Positions 7,362-15,270 of a stretch of 35,608 nt of DNA are shown here, piece by piece. The stretch is from Campylobacteraceae bacterium (GTDB taxonomy: Bacteria > Campylobacterota > Campylobacteria > Campylobacterales > Campylobacteraceae), in assembly GCA_031274495.1 (NCBI GenBank), contig JAISQB010000069.1, positions 1 through 35,608 of the forward strand, in the 5' to 3' direction. The number at the start of each line of letters is the position of its first letter. The first letter of the stretch is position 1. The notes under the pieces are model-generated. The model did no database searches. It worked only from the letters and a program-made list of their open reading frames with translations, and was not told the DNA's origin. The translations under genes were made by a program, and so were the position numbers.

Positions 7362-8510
7362 ATGAGTTTAGGTATTTTTTGGTTTTTGCCTACCGGTGGG
7401 GACGGTAGATATTTGGGGAGATCATCGACTGCAAGACCGGTTAGTAACGCTTATCTAAAACAGATCGCTACAACTGCCGAACAGCTCGGATATGACGGGC
7501 TTTTGATACCGACGGGCAGCGGCAATCTCGACCCGTTTATCACGGCGGCGACATTGGCGAATGTGACAAATAAAATCAAACTTTTGGTCGCTTTGCGCAC
7601 ATCCGCTACGGGCGGACCGACTGTATTTGCAAGACAAACCGCCACTTTGGATGAGGCGCTAAACGGACGGCTTATACTCAATGTCGTTCCGGGTGCTTGG
7701 CCTGAGGAGTTGAGAGCGGATGGCGTATTTTGGAATCACGACGAGAGATACGAAGCCGCGGATGAATTTTTGACGATATGGCGCAAACTGCTTAGCGGCG
7801 AGAGGGTTACATTTAAGGGTAAATATTACCACGTGGAAGATGCGCAAAATCTCTTCCCGTCCGTCCAAAGACCCCATCCGCCTCTCTATTTCGGAGGCTC
7901 ATCCGACGCGGCGCACGATTTGACGGCTAAACATATAGACGCTTACCTTAGCTGGGGAGAGCCGCCCGCGCAGGTGGCCGAGAAGATAGCTGATGTTAAA
8001 AAAAGAGCCGCCGCACTTGGACGAACGGTGAAGTTTGGCATAAGACTTCAAGTCATCGTACGCGAAACCGAAGAGGAGGCTTGGGCAGCTGCCAACAAAC
8101 TCATAAGCCACCTTGACGACGATATCATCGCCGCGGCGCAGGCAAATCAAAATAGTTCCGATTCTGTCGGACAACGCCGTATCACGCAGCTTCACAAGGG
8201 CGATAGAAATAAGCTTGAGATAAGTCCAAATCTTTGGGCGGGTATCGGCTTGATTAGAGGCGGCGCGGGAACTGCTCTTGTGGGTGACCCCGAGACGATA
8301 GTCAAAAGACTTCAAGAGTATATAGACCTTGGAGCCGATACATTTGTGCTCTCAGGCTATCCGCATTTGGAAGAGGCTGTACGTTTTGCGGAGCTTGTAT
8401 TTCCATTGTTGCCGGACAAAAAGCCGTTTACGGTTGCCGACAATATCGTCACAGGCGGTGCGTTTGATACAAGACTTACGGAGAAAAACAAAACCCCGAT
8501 AGCTTCGTAG
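7362..8510 (+). CDS. ssuD: FMNH2-dependent alkanesulfonate monooxygenase, copy 2
   Basis: 382 residues from the ATG at 7362, preceded by GAAAGGGAGG. An in-frame upstream ATG at 7314 would add 16 unconserved residues and lacks a ribosome binding site. The length fits E. coli SsuD. Matches include [73 protein letters not shown] and [11 protein letters not shown]. The reaction is desulfonation of alkanesulfonates with FMNH2 and O2. As in copy 1, the position of E. coli His228 is Gln (GIRLQVIV), and the Cys54 position is Asn (TGSGNLD). It heads the second transcript of the region, ahead of the candidate leader peptide and ssuACB. Confidence 0.95.
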   Translation: MSLGIFWFLPTGGDGRYLGRSSTARPVSNAYLKQIATTAEQLGYDGLLIPTGSGNLDPFITAATLANVTNKIKLLVALRTSATGGPTVFARQTATLDEALNGRLILNVVPGAWPEELRADGVFWNHDERYEAADEFLTIWRKLLSGERVTFKGKYYHVEDAQNLFPSVQRPHPPLYFGGSSDAAHDLTAKHIDAYLSWGEPPAQVAEKIADVKKRAAALGRTVKFGIRLQVIVRETEEEAWAAANKLISHLDDDIIAAAQANQNSSDSVGQRRITQLHKGDRNKLEISPNLWAGIGLIRGGAGTALVGDPETIVKRLQEYIDLGADTFVLSGYPHLEEAVRFAELVFPLLPDKKPFTVADNIVTGGAFDTRLTEKNKTPIAS

Positions 8511-8541
8511 GCGTGGTTTATACCATATAAAGGAGGATGCT

Positions 8542-8577
8542 ATGAAATCCGAATCGAATTGTTGCCTTAGATTTTAA
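8542..8577 (+). CDS. Candidate 11-residue Cys-Cys leader peptide ahead of ssuACB
   Basis: The ORF encodes MKSESNCCLRF and ends in TAA. It has one of the best ribosome binding sites in the window (AAAGGAGG at 8529-8536, five bases before the ATG). The two adjacent Cys codons TGT TGC (8560-8565) sit near the end, where a ribosome stalled for lack of charged Cys-tRNA could affect RNA folding downstream. The stop codon lies inside a small hairpin, and a GC-rich stretch with seven T (8594-8600) follows. Established principle: leader peptides rich in the regulating amino acid control biosynthetic operons, and Cys-rich upstream ORFs doing this are known in mycobacteria. That this one senses cysteine for the sulfonate transporter is inference. 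Confidence 0.6.
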   Translation: MKSESNCCLRF

Positions 8578-8600
8578 GGTATGGCGGGCGCGCTTTTTTT
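8563..8600 (+). promoter_or_regulatory. Candidate attenuator region downstream of the Cys-Cys leader ORF
   Basis: TGCCTTA (8563-8569) can pair with TAAGGTA (8575-8581), with one G-T pair, across the leader stop codon. A short GC stem follows: GCG 8584-8586 with CGC 8591-8593, plus one G-T pair. It runs straight into TTTTTTT (8594-8600). The terminator stem is short, so this is a weak candidate. A second, longer pairing also exists: GCTTTTT (8592-8598) with AAAAAGC (8624-8630), flanked by GGGC (8586-8589) and GCCC (8634-8637). It would occupy the T-run. Confidence 0.4.
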
Positions 8601-8682
8601 GTTATACAAAAGAGAGGTTTTTTAAAAAGCTAAGCCCATTGGTTCTAAGAGTGAAAAAATTTACAAAAACGGAGGGTTTGAT

Positions 8683-9630
8683 ATGAAAAGAGTAGTTTTG
8701 GGGGCGTTTTTATTCGCCTCGCTGCTATTTGGTGTAAGCAAAGACGGCGAACTGAGGATAGGCGTACAGCCTTATCCGCTTTATGCGCCGCTGTGGGCTG
8801 CAAAGGAGCTTGGATATCTTGATGAGGAGTTTAAAAAGGTAGGCGTAAAATACACTTGGAATGTATTTGCCAACGGACCTCTCGTCAATGAAGGTGTCCG
8901 CGGCGGCAGTATAGATTTGGGCATTATGGCCGATCTGCCTGCCATCATTGCCAAATCTGTCGGGTTGGACATAGCGATATTTGCCAACTTCGGCATAGGT
9001 GAAAAGGCACTCGCACTCATCGTACCGACATCTTCGCCCATCAAAGAGGTCAAAGATATAAAGGGTAAGAAGATAGCGTACGGTAAGGGCACTTACGCGC
9101 AGCACCTTTTGGCGCTTTTACTGAACAATAACGGATTGAAGTTTAGCGATATTACGGAGATTAATCTCGCTGCCGGCGATATTCCCGCGGCATTAGAGCG
9201 CGGCGATATAGACGGGGCTGTCGTATGGGAGCAGTACATCAGCCAACTAACGGTTCCGGGTAAAGCGCGAGTAGTAGCGGACGGTACGGGTATAAAACTG
9301 GGCAATAACATCTCGTATATCAAACGGGATTTTGCCAAAGCGCACCCCGAAGCTCTTGTGGCTTATGTGAAAGCCGTACAGCGCGGGGCTGAGTATATCA
9401 ACAAAAATAATGAAGCGGCTTCAAAGCTGTTGTCGCCTACATTTAAAGTTTCGCCCGAGATTTTGCGCTCTGTCTTTTCACACTTTGAGTATTACGCCGC
9501 ATTTCAACCGCGTGATATAGTGGAGATAGAGAAGGTCAAAAACTATGTCTTGAAAGAGAAGATTATCCGCAAAGATATAGATATAAAGGAGTTCATCACT
9601 ACCGAATATCTGGACAAAGCGGGAATTTAA
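8683..9630 (+). CDS. ssuA: Aliphatic sulfonate ABC transporter, substrate-binding protein
   Basis: 315 residues with a signal peptide (MKRVVLGAFLFASLLFG) and no lipobox, so periplasmic. The SsuA/NMT1-like features are RIGVQPYPLYAPLWAAKELGYL, the pocket segment VRGGSIDLGIMADLPA, IKEVKDIKGKKIAYGKGT and AALERGDIDGAVVWEQY. Unlike the three orphan binding proteins upstream, it is followed directly by its permease and ATPase genes, so it is the cognate receptor of this transporter. The ATG follows ACGGAGGG. The exact ligand (alkanesulfonate, taurine or similar) is not proven; the ssuD genes beside it favour sulfonates. Confidence 0.88.
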   Translation: MKRVVLGAFLFASLLFGVSKDGELRIGVQPYPLYAPLWAAKELGYLDEEFKKVGVKYTWNVFANGPLVNEGVRGGSIDLGIMADLPAIIAKSVGLDIAIFANFGIGEKALALIVPTSSPIKEVKDIKGKKIAYGKGTYAQHLLALLLNNNGLKFSDITEINLAAGDIPAALERGDIDGAVVWEQYISQLTVPGKARVVADGTGIKLGNNISYIKRDFAKAHPEALVAYVKAVQRGAEYINKNNEAASKLLSPTFKVSPEILRSVFSHFEYYAAFQPRDIVEIEKVKNYVLKEKIIRKDIDIKEFITTEYLDKAGI

Positions 9631-9635
9631 ACACT

Positions 9636-10382
9636 ATGCGCTTTGCCGACTTTGTGTGGTATCTTGCTCTGCCTATTTTGATATTAGCTCTTTGGAAGGG
9701 GGCGGATGTGGCGGGATATATCGTCCCCTACACGATGCCTCCTCCTGAAGATGTCTATTTCACGGCGGTTGAGTTTTTCAAAGACGGTACGCTAAAAGAG
9801 CACATCATAGCAAGCGTTATAAGAGTAGGTGAGGGCTTTTCGATAGCGCTTGTTTTGGCTTTGACATTCGGCGTTTTGATAGGGCTTTTTAGGAGATTTG
9901 AGATGTTTACGGACATCATCCTTCAAATACTAAAGCCCATTCCGCCGATAGCGTGGATACCTTTGGCGATACTTTGGTTTGGTATCGGCGAGGCGTCCAA
10001 GATATATATCATCGCCATAGGCGCGTTCTTTCCCATCCTTGTCAATACAGTGGAGGGAATTAAAAACATAGACAAACGCTATTTGGAGCTGGCGCGTGTC
10101 TATGAAGCCTCGAAACTTCGCACGATAAGGCGCGTCATTCTACCCGGCGCGCTTCCTTTTATAATGACAGGCGTGCGGTTGGGGCTTGGTATGGGTTGGA
10201 TATGCGTCGTGGCGGCTGAACTTATCGCGGCAAACAGAGGGATAGGCTATATGCTGATGGATGGGCGTAGTCTATCCCGACCTGATATGGTGATATTGGG
10301 TATGGTGGCGATAGGCGTCATCGGCAAATTTATGGATGATGTTCTGCGGTATATCTCCAAAAGGATAGTGCGGTGGAACTAA
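9636..10382 (+). CDS. ssuC: Aliphatic sulfonate ABC transporter, permease
   Basis: 248 residues, an inner-membrane permease of the binding-protein-dependent type with about six membrane spans. The conserved cytoplasmic loop that docks to the ATPase is visible as ELARVYEASKLRTIRRVILPGALP, the EAA-like motif region. KPIPPIAWIPLAILWFG is typical of SsuC/TauC permeases. It begins six bases after the ssuA stop and overlaps ssuB by ten bases. The ribosome binding site is weak (GGGA), so translation is probably coupled to ssuA. It forms the channel with SsuB and SsuA. Confidence 0.92.
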   Translation: MRFADFVWYLALPILILALWKGADVAGYIVPYTMPPPEDVYFTAVEFFKDGTLKEHIIASVIRVGEGFSIALVLALTFGVLIGLFRRFEMFTDIILQILKPIPPIAWIPLAILWFGIGEASKIYIIAIGAFFPILVNTVEGIKNIDKRYLELARVYEASKLRTIRRVILPGALPFIMTGVRLGLGMGWICVVAAELIAANRGIGYMLMDGRSLSRPDMVILGMVAIGVIGKFMDDVLRYISKRIVRWN

Positions 10383-11140
10383 AACCCATCATAGAGTTAT
10401 CACATCTTTCAAAGACTTTCAACCTGAAAAACAAAAGAGTAGAGGCTCTCAAAGATGTGAATTTGCAGATAAAAGAGGGGGAGTTCGTATCCATCATAGG
10501 GGCGAGTGGCTGCGGTAAGAGTACGCTGTTGCGTGTTATCGGTGGGCTTGATGCGAACTATGAGGGGGAGGCGCTGTTTGAAGGCTATGCCGTGAGGGCG
10601 CCTTCGCGTGAGAAGGGGTTTATATTTCAAGACCACCGCTTGCTTCCTTGGCTTACGGTGGAGGATAATATCAAATTCTCCCTGCCGCCCAAAACTCAGA
10701 ATGCGGATAAATTGATAAGCGAAAAGCTCGAAATCGTCAATCTAAAAGGTTTTGAAAAAGCCTACCCAAAAGAGCTTAGCGGCGGTATGGCACAAAGAGT
10801 GGCGATTGCCCGCGCACTTGCCAATCATCCAAAAGTGCTTTTATTGGATGAGCCGTTTGGCGCGCTGGATGCTATCACGAAGATAAAGATGCAAGAGGAG
10901 ATGGAGCGCATTTGGCAGAGGGAGCAGATCACGATGATCTTGGTCACTCACGACATAGACGAGGCTGTCTATCTTGGCGAGCGCGTTGTCGTTATGAGCG
11001 GCGGCGTCATCAGGACGGTGCACAATATCAACCTCCCCAATCCCAGAAATAGAATAAGCATAGAGTTCAACAAGCAAAAAGAGAGTATTTATAAGGAATT
11101 TTTCGGCGAACTGGAAGTGCCGTTTTCCTACGCTATATAG
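10373..11140 (+). CDS. ssuB: Aliphatic sulfonate ABC transporter, ATP-binding protein
   Basis: 255 residues with all ABC ATPase motifs: Walker A GASGCGKST (residues 43-51), Q-loop FQDHRLLPW, signature LSGGMAQR, Walker [13 protein letters not shown] and H-loop VTHDIDEA. FQDHRLLPWLTVEDN is characteristic of the SsuB/TauB group. The GTG start at 10373 overlaps the end of ssuC and is preceded by AAAGGA. It energises sulfonate import through SsuC from the cytoplasmic side. In function it could also serve the orphan binding proteins upstream (inference). Confidence 0.92.
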   Translation: MELKPIIELSHLSKTFNLKNKRVEALKDVNLQIKEGEFVSIIGASGCGKSTLLRVIGGLDANYEGEALFEGYAVRAPSREKGFIFQDHRLLPWLTVEDNIKFSLPPKTQNADKLISEKLEIVNLKGFEKAYPKELSGGMAQRVAIARALANHPKVLLLDEPFGALDAITKIKMQEEMERIWQREQITMILVTHDIDEAVYLGERVVVMSGGVIRTVHNINLPNPRNRISIEFNKQKESIYKEFFGELEVPFSYAI

Positions 11141-11166
11141 ACAAAATTTATCACAAAGGTTTTAAA

Positions 11167-12012
11167 ATGAAGATTATAGATATGCGTTGCCGTCCGGCGT
11201 ATTTGCACGATTTTTTCGGCGCGACAGTCGGAAACAAGGCATACGAAGCGGCAATTTGGCTCAACAAGCGCGTGGGCACAAGGGGCGATTTGGAGCATTT
11301 CACGCCGTCTCTATCAAAAGAGGGTTTTTTGGAAGAGGTAAAAAAAGGGGGACTTTCCCACGCCGTAGTTGTCGGTCGCCGCACACCCGACCAGCAGATA
11401 AGCAACGACTTTTTGCACGAGATAACAAACGACCATAAAGAGCTTTTAGCCATAGGCGGAGTTGATCCTGCACTTGACGGGATCGATGAGAGTATAAAAG
11501 AGATAGATAGGATAGTAGGGGAGCTTGGACTTGCGGGCGTTGATATAGAGCCAGGCTTCGCCCATCCGCCGCGCCATCCTGATGATGAGATATATTTTCC
11601 CGTGTATGAACATCTGGCAAGCAAAAAGATCCCGCTTGCTTTAATGAGCGGACCCACAACGCCAAATCCCGTCTTCAACGACCCCGCGCACTTAGCCAAA
11701 ATCGCACAGACCTTCCCGTCGCTGCCCATCATCTGCTACCACGGATACTATCCCAACACAGCAGCACTCGTCGGAGTTGCCTTCAGATACGAAAATATCT
11801 TTCCCGTACCCGATATGTACGGCTTCTTAGCGGGAAGCGAGATATTCATAAAAGCGGGCAACACATTTTTGCAAGATCAGCTGCTATTTGGCTCATCGTA
11901 TCCGTTTAGACCCATACGCCAGTCGATAGATGACTTCATCGCGTTCGGATTTGACGAAGATATCTTAGAAAAACTACTCTACAAAAACGCCGCCCGAATT
12001 TTCGGACTATAG
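11167..12012 (+). CDS. Amidohydrolase-2-like protein with altered metal site
   Basis: 281 residues, resembling the amidohydrolase family 2 (PF04909-like) TIM barrel. Supporting segments are LGLAGVDIEPGF, YFPVYEHLASKKIPLALMSG, ICYHGYYPN and DQLLFGSSYPFRP. Family members usually begin IDxHxH to bind a metal. Here the same place reads IDMRCRPA, and the usual GSDYP acid near the C-terminus is GSSYP. The protein may therefore not be a classical metal-dependent hydrolase. It starts 26 bases after ssuB (AAAGG ribosome binding site) and is probably the last gene of the transporter transcript. A role in processing a sulfonate or its aldehyde product is possible but unproven. Confidence 0.75.
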   Translation: MKIIDMRCRPAYLHDFFGATVGNKAYEAAIWLNKRVGTRGDLEHFTPSLSKEGFLEEVKKGGLSHAVVVGRRTPDQQISNDFLHEITNDHKELLAIGGVDPALDGIDESIKEIDRIVGELGLAGVDIEPGFAHPPRHPDDEIYFPVYEHLASKKIPLALMSGPTTPNPVFNDPAHLAKIAQTFPSLPIICYHGYYPNTAALVGVAFRYENIFPVPDMYGFLAGSEIFIKAGNTFLQDQLLFGSSYPFRPIRQSIDDFIAFGFDEDILEKLLYKNAARIFGL

Positions 12013-12015
12013 ACC

Positions 12016-12033
12016 GAGGGGTTTTGCCCCCTC
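12016..12033. terminator. Possible bidirectional terminator hairpin between convergent genes
   Basis: GAGGGG (12016-12021) pairs with CCCCTC (12028-12033) around a six-base loop, between the convergent amidohydrolase and aquaporin genes. There is no clear T-run on either side, so activity is uncertain. Confidence 0.4.
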
Positions 12034-12041
12034 TTGAGAGT

Positions 12042-12728
12042 CTACTTTTTCACTTCGCCTATAAATTTATAGACCAACGCGCCAAGCACGCCGCCCACGA
12101 TAGGGGCTACCCAAAAAAGCCACAACTGCCCCAACGCGCCGCTCTCTGCAAACAGCGCCACGGCGGTACTGCGCGCGGGATTGACGGAAGTGTTTGTAAC
12201 GGGGATCGAGATAAGGTGTATGAGTGTTAAGCACAGACCTATCGCGATTGGCGCGAAGCCCGCGGGCGCTCTTTTGTCTGTAGCGCCCAATATCACGACT
12301 AAAAATAGAGCCGTCAAGACGATTTCACATATAAGCGCCGAGAGCAGCGAGTAGCCTCCCGGGGAGAGGTCGCCATATCCGTTTGACGCGAAGCCGCCCA
12401 CCTCAAAGCCCGCCTTACCGCTTGCTATCAAGTACAAAACCGCCCCAGCCAGCACGCCGCCCAACACTTGCGCTACGATATACGGCGCCAACTCTTTCTT
12501 ATCAAATCTTCCGCCCACCCAAAGCCCTATCGAAACGGCAGGGTTAAAATGCGCCCCCGAGATGTGACCAAACGCATAAGCCCCCGTCAAAACGCTCAAA
12601 CCAAACGCCAACGAAACACCCGCAAAGCCGATACCAAGCCCCGGAAACCCAGCCGCCAAAACCGCACTGCCACAACCCCCCAAAACAAGCCAAAAAGTCC
12701 CCACAAATTCAGCCGCATACCTCTTCAT
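12042..12728 (-). CDS. aqpZ: Aquaporin Z
   Basis: 228 residues, six membrane spans and two half-helices with the NPA motifs HFNPAVS (62-64) and VNPARS (183-185). The selectivity-filter positions Phe42, His171, Thr180 and Arg186 match the narrow, water-selective AqpZ type. The length is typical of AqpZ. The ATG at 12728 is preceded by AGGAGG seven bases away; a TTG directly upstream would add one residue only. It conducts water across the inner membrane. It faces the amidohydrolase gene tail to tail and has no obvious functional link with the sulfur genes on either side. Confidence 0.95.
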   Translation of the reverse strand: MKRYAAEFVGTFWLVLGGCGSAVLAAGFPGLGIGFAGVSLAFGLSVLTGAYAFGHISGAHFNPAVSIGLWVGGRFDKKELAPYIVAQVLGGVLAGAVLYLIASGKAGFEVGGFASNGYGDLSPGGYSLLSALICEIVLTALFLVVILGATDKRAPAGFAPIAIGLCLTLIHLISIPVTNTSVNPARSTAVALFAESGALGQLWLFWVAPIVGGVLGALVYKFIGEVKK

Positions 12729-12924
12729 CAAAAGCCTCCTGTTGGTTTAAAATTAAATATATTAGAGCAAATTGACTTAAAAGTTATTGATTGTAAAATG
12801 AGATGTTTTTTTGGCGTGTTTGTTGGTTGAATATTATATGTTGATATGGTTTAACCGAAGACTATCTTGTATAATGTGTGATGTATTGCTGTATCAAATA
12901 TGAGTTTTTGTGGGCTTAATTAAA

Positions 12925-13671
12925 TCATTCCAATTGCCATATAGCTTTTCTATCCCATGTAACATCTCTTTTTACAACTTTAGCCGGATTGCCCGCTATG
13001 GCAGTGTACTCTTCTGTAAAAGATTTAGTAACTACAGCCGCCATTCCTACGATAGTGTTATTGGGCAGTTTAGCGTTTTTTGTTAGATTCACATTTTGCC
13101 CTATCCAGCAATGATCGCCAATGGTAACCAAGCCTTGCGGATGGTTCAATATATTGTTGGTTTTCCTATCCAATACGGTATGTCCGTCAGCTGCCCTTAT
13201 GATGATACCAACCGAGATCATGCAATCTTCGCCGATGATTAATCCTGTGTTTTTGTCATCTATGGTTATTTTGGCTTGCTCTATTGTAGTTTGCCGACCT
13301 ATCTTACAGATTTGATGATACCCATATCCACAGTAAATATCAACATTGCATAAGCGAGATGACGATTGTATTTCAACATAAGTATCGTTACTTGTTATAT
13401 ATATCTTAGAATTTTGAATAATGATTGGAAGATAGAACTTGACTGTGTTGTTGCTGCCTGTTATTACCAAATTCAACCCTTTTATGCAGGAGTAGTTTTT
13501 TACCGTATGTTCCTTGCCGTCTTTGACTATAATGATTTTATTATTAAGTGGTTTATTAGGTTTTGACCGCAACCTATGCCGCCACTCTTTCTTCGGTACG
13601 AAAGCGCAGAGGATGTTGACAAAAAGCTTCTTGAGTTTGTTTATGATGGTAATTTGTTCAGAGTTGCTCAT
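12925..13671 (-). CDS. Left-handed beta-helix (hexapeptide repeat) O-acyltransferase
   Basis: 248 residues from the ATG at 13671, which has AAAAGGA upstream; a longer frame to 13716 has no ribosome binding site. The C-terminal half shows hexapeptide-repeat turns (IYITSND, ITIDDKNTGLIIGEDC, VTIGDHCWIGQNVNL, NNTIVGMAAVV) and the CatB/WcaF-type catalytic region IIIRAADGHTV with His164, ending AGNPAKVVKRD. Such enzymes acetylate sugars of surface polysaccharides. The N-terminus has FVPKKEWRHRLR, a short basic motif often seen in polysaccharide-locus proteins. The gene is visibly richer in A and T than its neighbours and stands alone, which suggests acquisition. Substrate unknown. Confidence 0.85.
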   Translation of the reverse strand: MSNSEQITIINKLKKLFVNILCAFVPKKEWRHRLRSKPNKPLNNKIIIVKDGKEHTVKNYSCIKGLNLVITGSNNTVKFYLPIIIQNSKIYITSNDTYVEIQSSSRLCNVDIYCGYGYHQICKIGRQTTIEQAKITIDDKNTGLIIGEDCMISVGIIIRAADGHTVLDRKTNNILNHPQGLVTIGDHCWIGQNVNLTKNAKLPNNTIVGMAAVVTKSFTEEYTAIAGNPAKVVKRDVTWDRKAIWQLE

Positions 13672-13975
13672 AATTTTCCTTTTAAATTTTTTACATAAAA
13701 GTAAGACATAAAACAAGAATCCGACACTATTTCATTGCTTAATAAACTTGAATCACACCGAGATGGTGGTCGAGGTATTAATATGGTGTATTCTGCCGTT
13801 TTTTTATTGCTTCAACTCACTATGAATTTTCTATAAGCCGTTATCCGTTGATCAATAGCTTCTCTGTAAATTTTAAAATATTGTAATATAAGACGGTTCT
13901 ATTTGGAAAATATTTGAGATTATACACAAAATTTATAAAAAAAGCAAAACAAAATCCGCACGGGAAGAGGGAGAT
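13672..13975. other. 304-base AT-rich gap, no gene
   Basis: No ORF with a ribosome binding site was found. The stretch is AT-rich like the acyltransferase gene and probably contains its promoter, but no convincing -10/-35 pair stands out. At the right end, GAGGGA (13967-13972) and TCCCTC (13980-13985) form a stem around the metY stop codon, with a T-rich stretch further on in the - strand. It could be a weak terminator of the sulfate operon. Confidence 0.5.
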
Positions 13976-15202
13976 TTAATCCCTCAAGGCTTGCTCTATA
14001 TCCTCTTTTAAGTCTTCTATATCTTCGATGCCTACTGATAGCCTCATTAAGGCGGGGCTTATTTCGAGGGTTGTCTTTTCTTCGTGGGAGTTGAAGGGGT
14101 AGATGACATAGTAGGGGGAGACTATGAGCGTTTTGTTGTCGTGGAGGTTGGTGGCGCGGCGGATGATTTGGAGGTTGTCCATAAATTTATAGGCTGCCTC
14201 TTTGGAGAGCGCTTCAAAGGTTAGGATGGAGCCGGCGTATCTGAACTGTTTTGTGGCTATATCGTAGAATGGGGATTCCGGTAAAAACGGGTAATTCACA
14301 TTTCGTATCTTTTTGTTATCTTTAAGCCAAGAGGCGAGTTCAAGCGCATTTTGACAGGCTCTATCTATCCTTAAGACCATCGTCTCAAGCCCCAGTGTCT
14401 GCAAGTACGCACTATCAGGACTCAAAACCGCCCCAAGCCCTTGGAAAATCTCTTTTCTTGCCTTGTATAAAAAGGCGAAATGCCCCGCTTTTTTGTAGTA
14501 TCCATCCAGCAATTTGACCCTGCGCCAGTCGAAAATCCCGTGGTCTATTACGAGTCCGCCCACGCTTGTGCCGCCGCCGCTTATAAATTTGGTAGATGAG
14601 AGCACCTCTACATCCACGCCGAACTCTTTAGCGTCGAAGATGTAAAACGGCGTCATAGTCGTATCCGCCACGAGGGGGACATTGTGAGAGTGGGCTATGT
14701 CGGATAGGTTTTTAAGGTTGGCTACTTGAAGTTGGGGGTTGCTGATGGTCTCCAAAAAGAGCACTCTTACGCTCTCATCAAACGCCGCTTTGACCTCTTC
14801 TTCGTCTAAGACATTGACAAATTTGACATTGACGCCCATATTTGGCAGGGTGTTTTGAAAAAATGATAGCGTGTGTCCGAAGAGATATTTGGTGGTTATG
14901 ACACTATCGCCTGCTTTTACCAAGCTTAAAATCGCAGTTGTGACCGCCGCCATACCGCTTCCAAGAGTCAAAACTCCAAGAGCGTTTGTCAAGCTTTTGA
15001 TATGAAGCTCAAAATCCTCCACAGTGGGGTTGCTGGACCTTGAGTATACGTGCTTTGGAATCTTCCCAAGTGATACCTCGCCAAACTCCTCCGATGAGTC
15101 AAACTCATAAGCCGCGTTTTCATATATGGGCATTCTTAAGGCGCCGTGAGCGTCCTTTACGCGCGGCTTTGCGTGAAGTGCTTTAGTTGTAAATCCTTTC
15201 AT
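13976..15202 (-). CDS. metY: O-acetylhomoserine sulfhydrylase (MetY), PLP-dependent
   Basis: 408 residues, Cys/Met metabolism PLP enzyme. Visible motifs are YSRSSNPT (53-60), TLGSGMAAV (phosphate-binding loop), VADTTMTP with Asp180 contacting the PLP ring, and SSTKFISGGG with the Schiff-base Lys205. The enzyme replaces the acetyl group of O-acetylhomoserine with sulfur to give homocysteine. In Wolinella succinogenes the sulfur donor is the HcyS thiocarboxylate, and the hcyS, hcyF and hcyD genes lie upstream here in the same direction. It starts 68 bases after cysG with its own AAAAAGGAG site, so it is probably the last gene of the operon. Closely related PLP enzymes (gamma-lyases) cannot be excluded from sequence, but context favours MetY. 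Confidence 0.9.
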   Translation of the reverse strand: MKGFTTKALHAKPRVKDAHGALRMPIYENAAYEFDSSEEFGEVSLGKIPKHVYSRSSNPTVEDFELHIKSLTNALGVLTLGSGMAAVTTAILSLVKAGDSVITTKYLFGHTLSFFQNTLPNMGVNVKFVNVLDEEEVKAAFDESVRVLFLETISNPQLQVANLKNLSDIAHSHNVPLVADTTMTPFYIFDAKEFGVDVEVLSSTKFISGGGTSVGGLVIDHGIFDWRRVKLLDGYYKKAGHFAFLYKARKEIFQGLGAVLSPDSAYLQTLGLETMVLRIDRACQNALELASWLKDNKKIRNVNYPFLPESPFYDIATKQFRYAGSILTFEALSKEAAYKFMDNLQIIRRATNLHDNKTLIVSPYYVIYPFNSHEEKTTLEISPALMRLSVGIEDIEDLKEDIEQALRD

Positions 15203-15270
15203 AAGACTCCTTTTTTTGGCTTGGATTTGACGAAAAAATATCGCAATACTACCATAAAATTATTAAACTA

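Noticed and set aside
12024-12230. + strand ORF at the end of the aquaporin gene
   Set aside because: Antisense to aqpZ; no ribosome binding site.
12870-12875. TATAAT on the + strand between aqpZ and the acyltransferase
   Set aside because: No + strand gene follows; AT-rich DNA gives such matches by chance.
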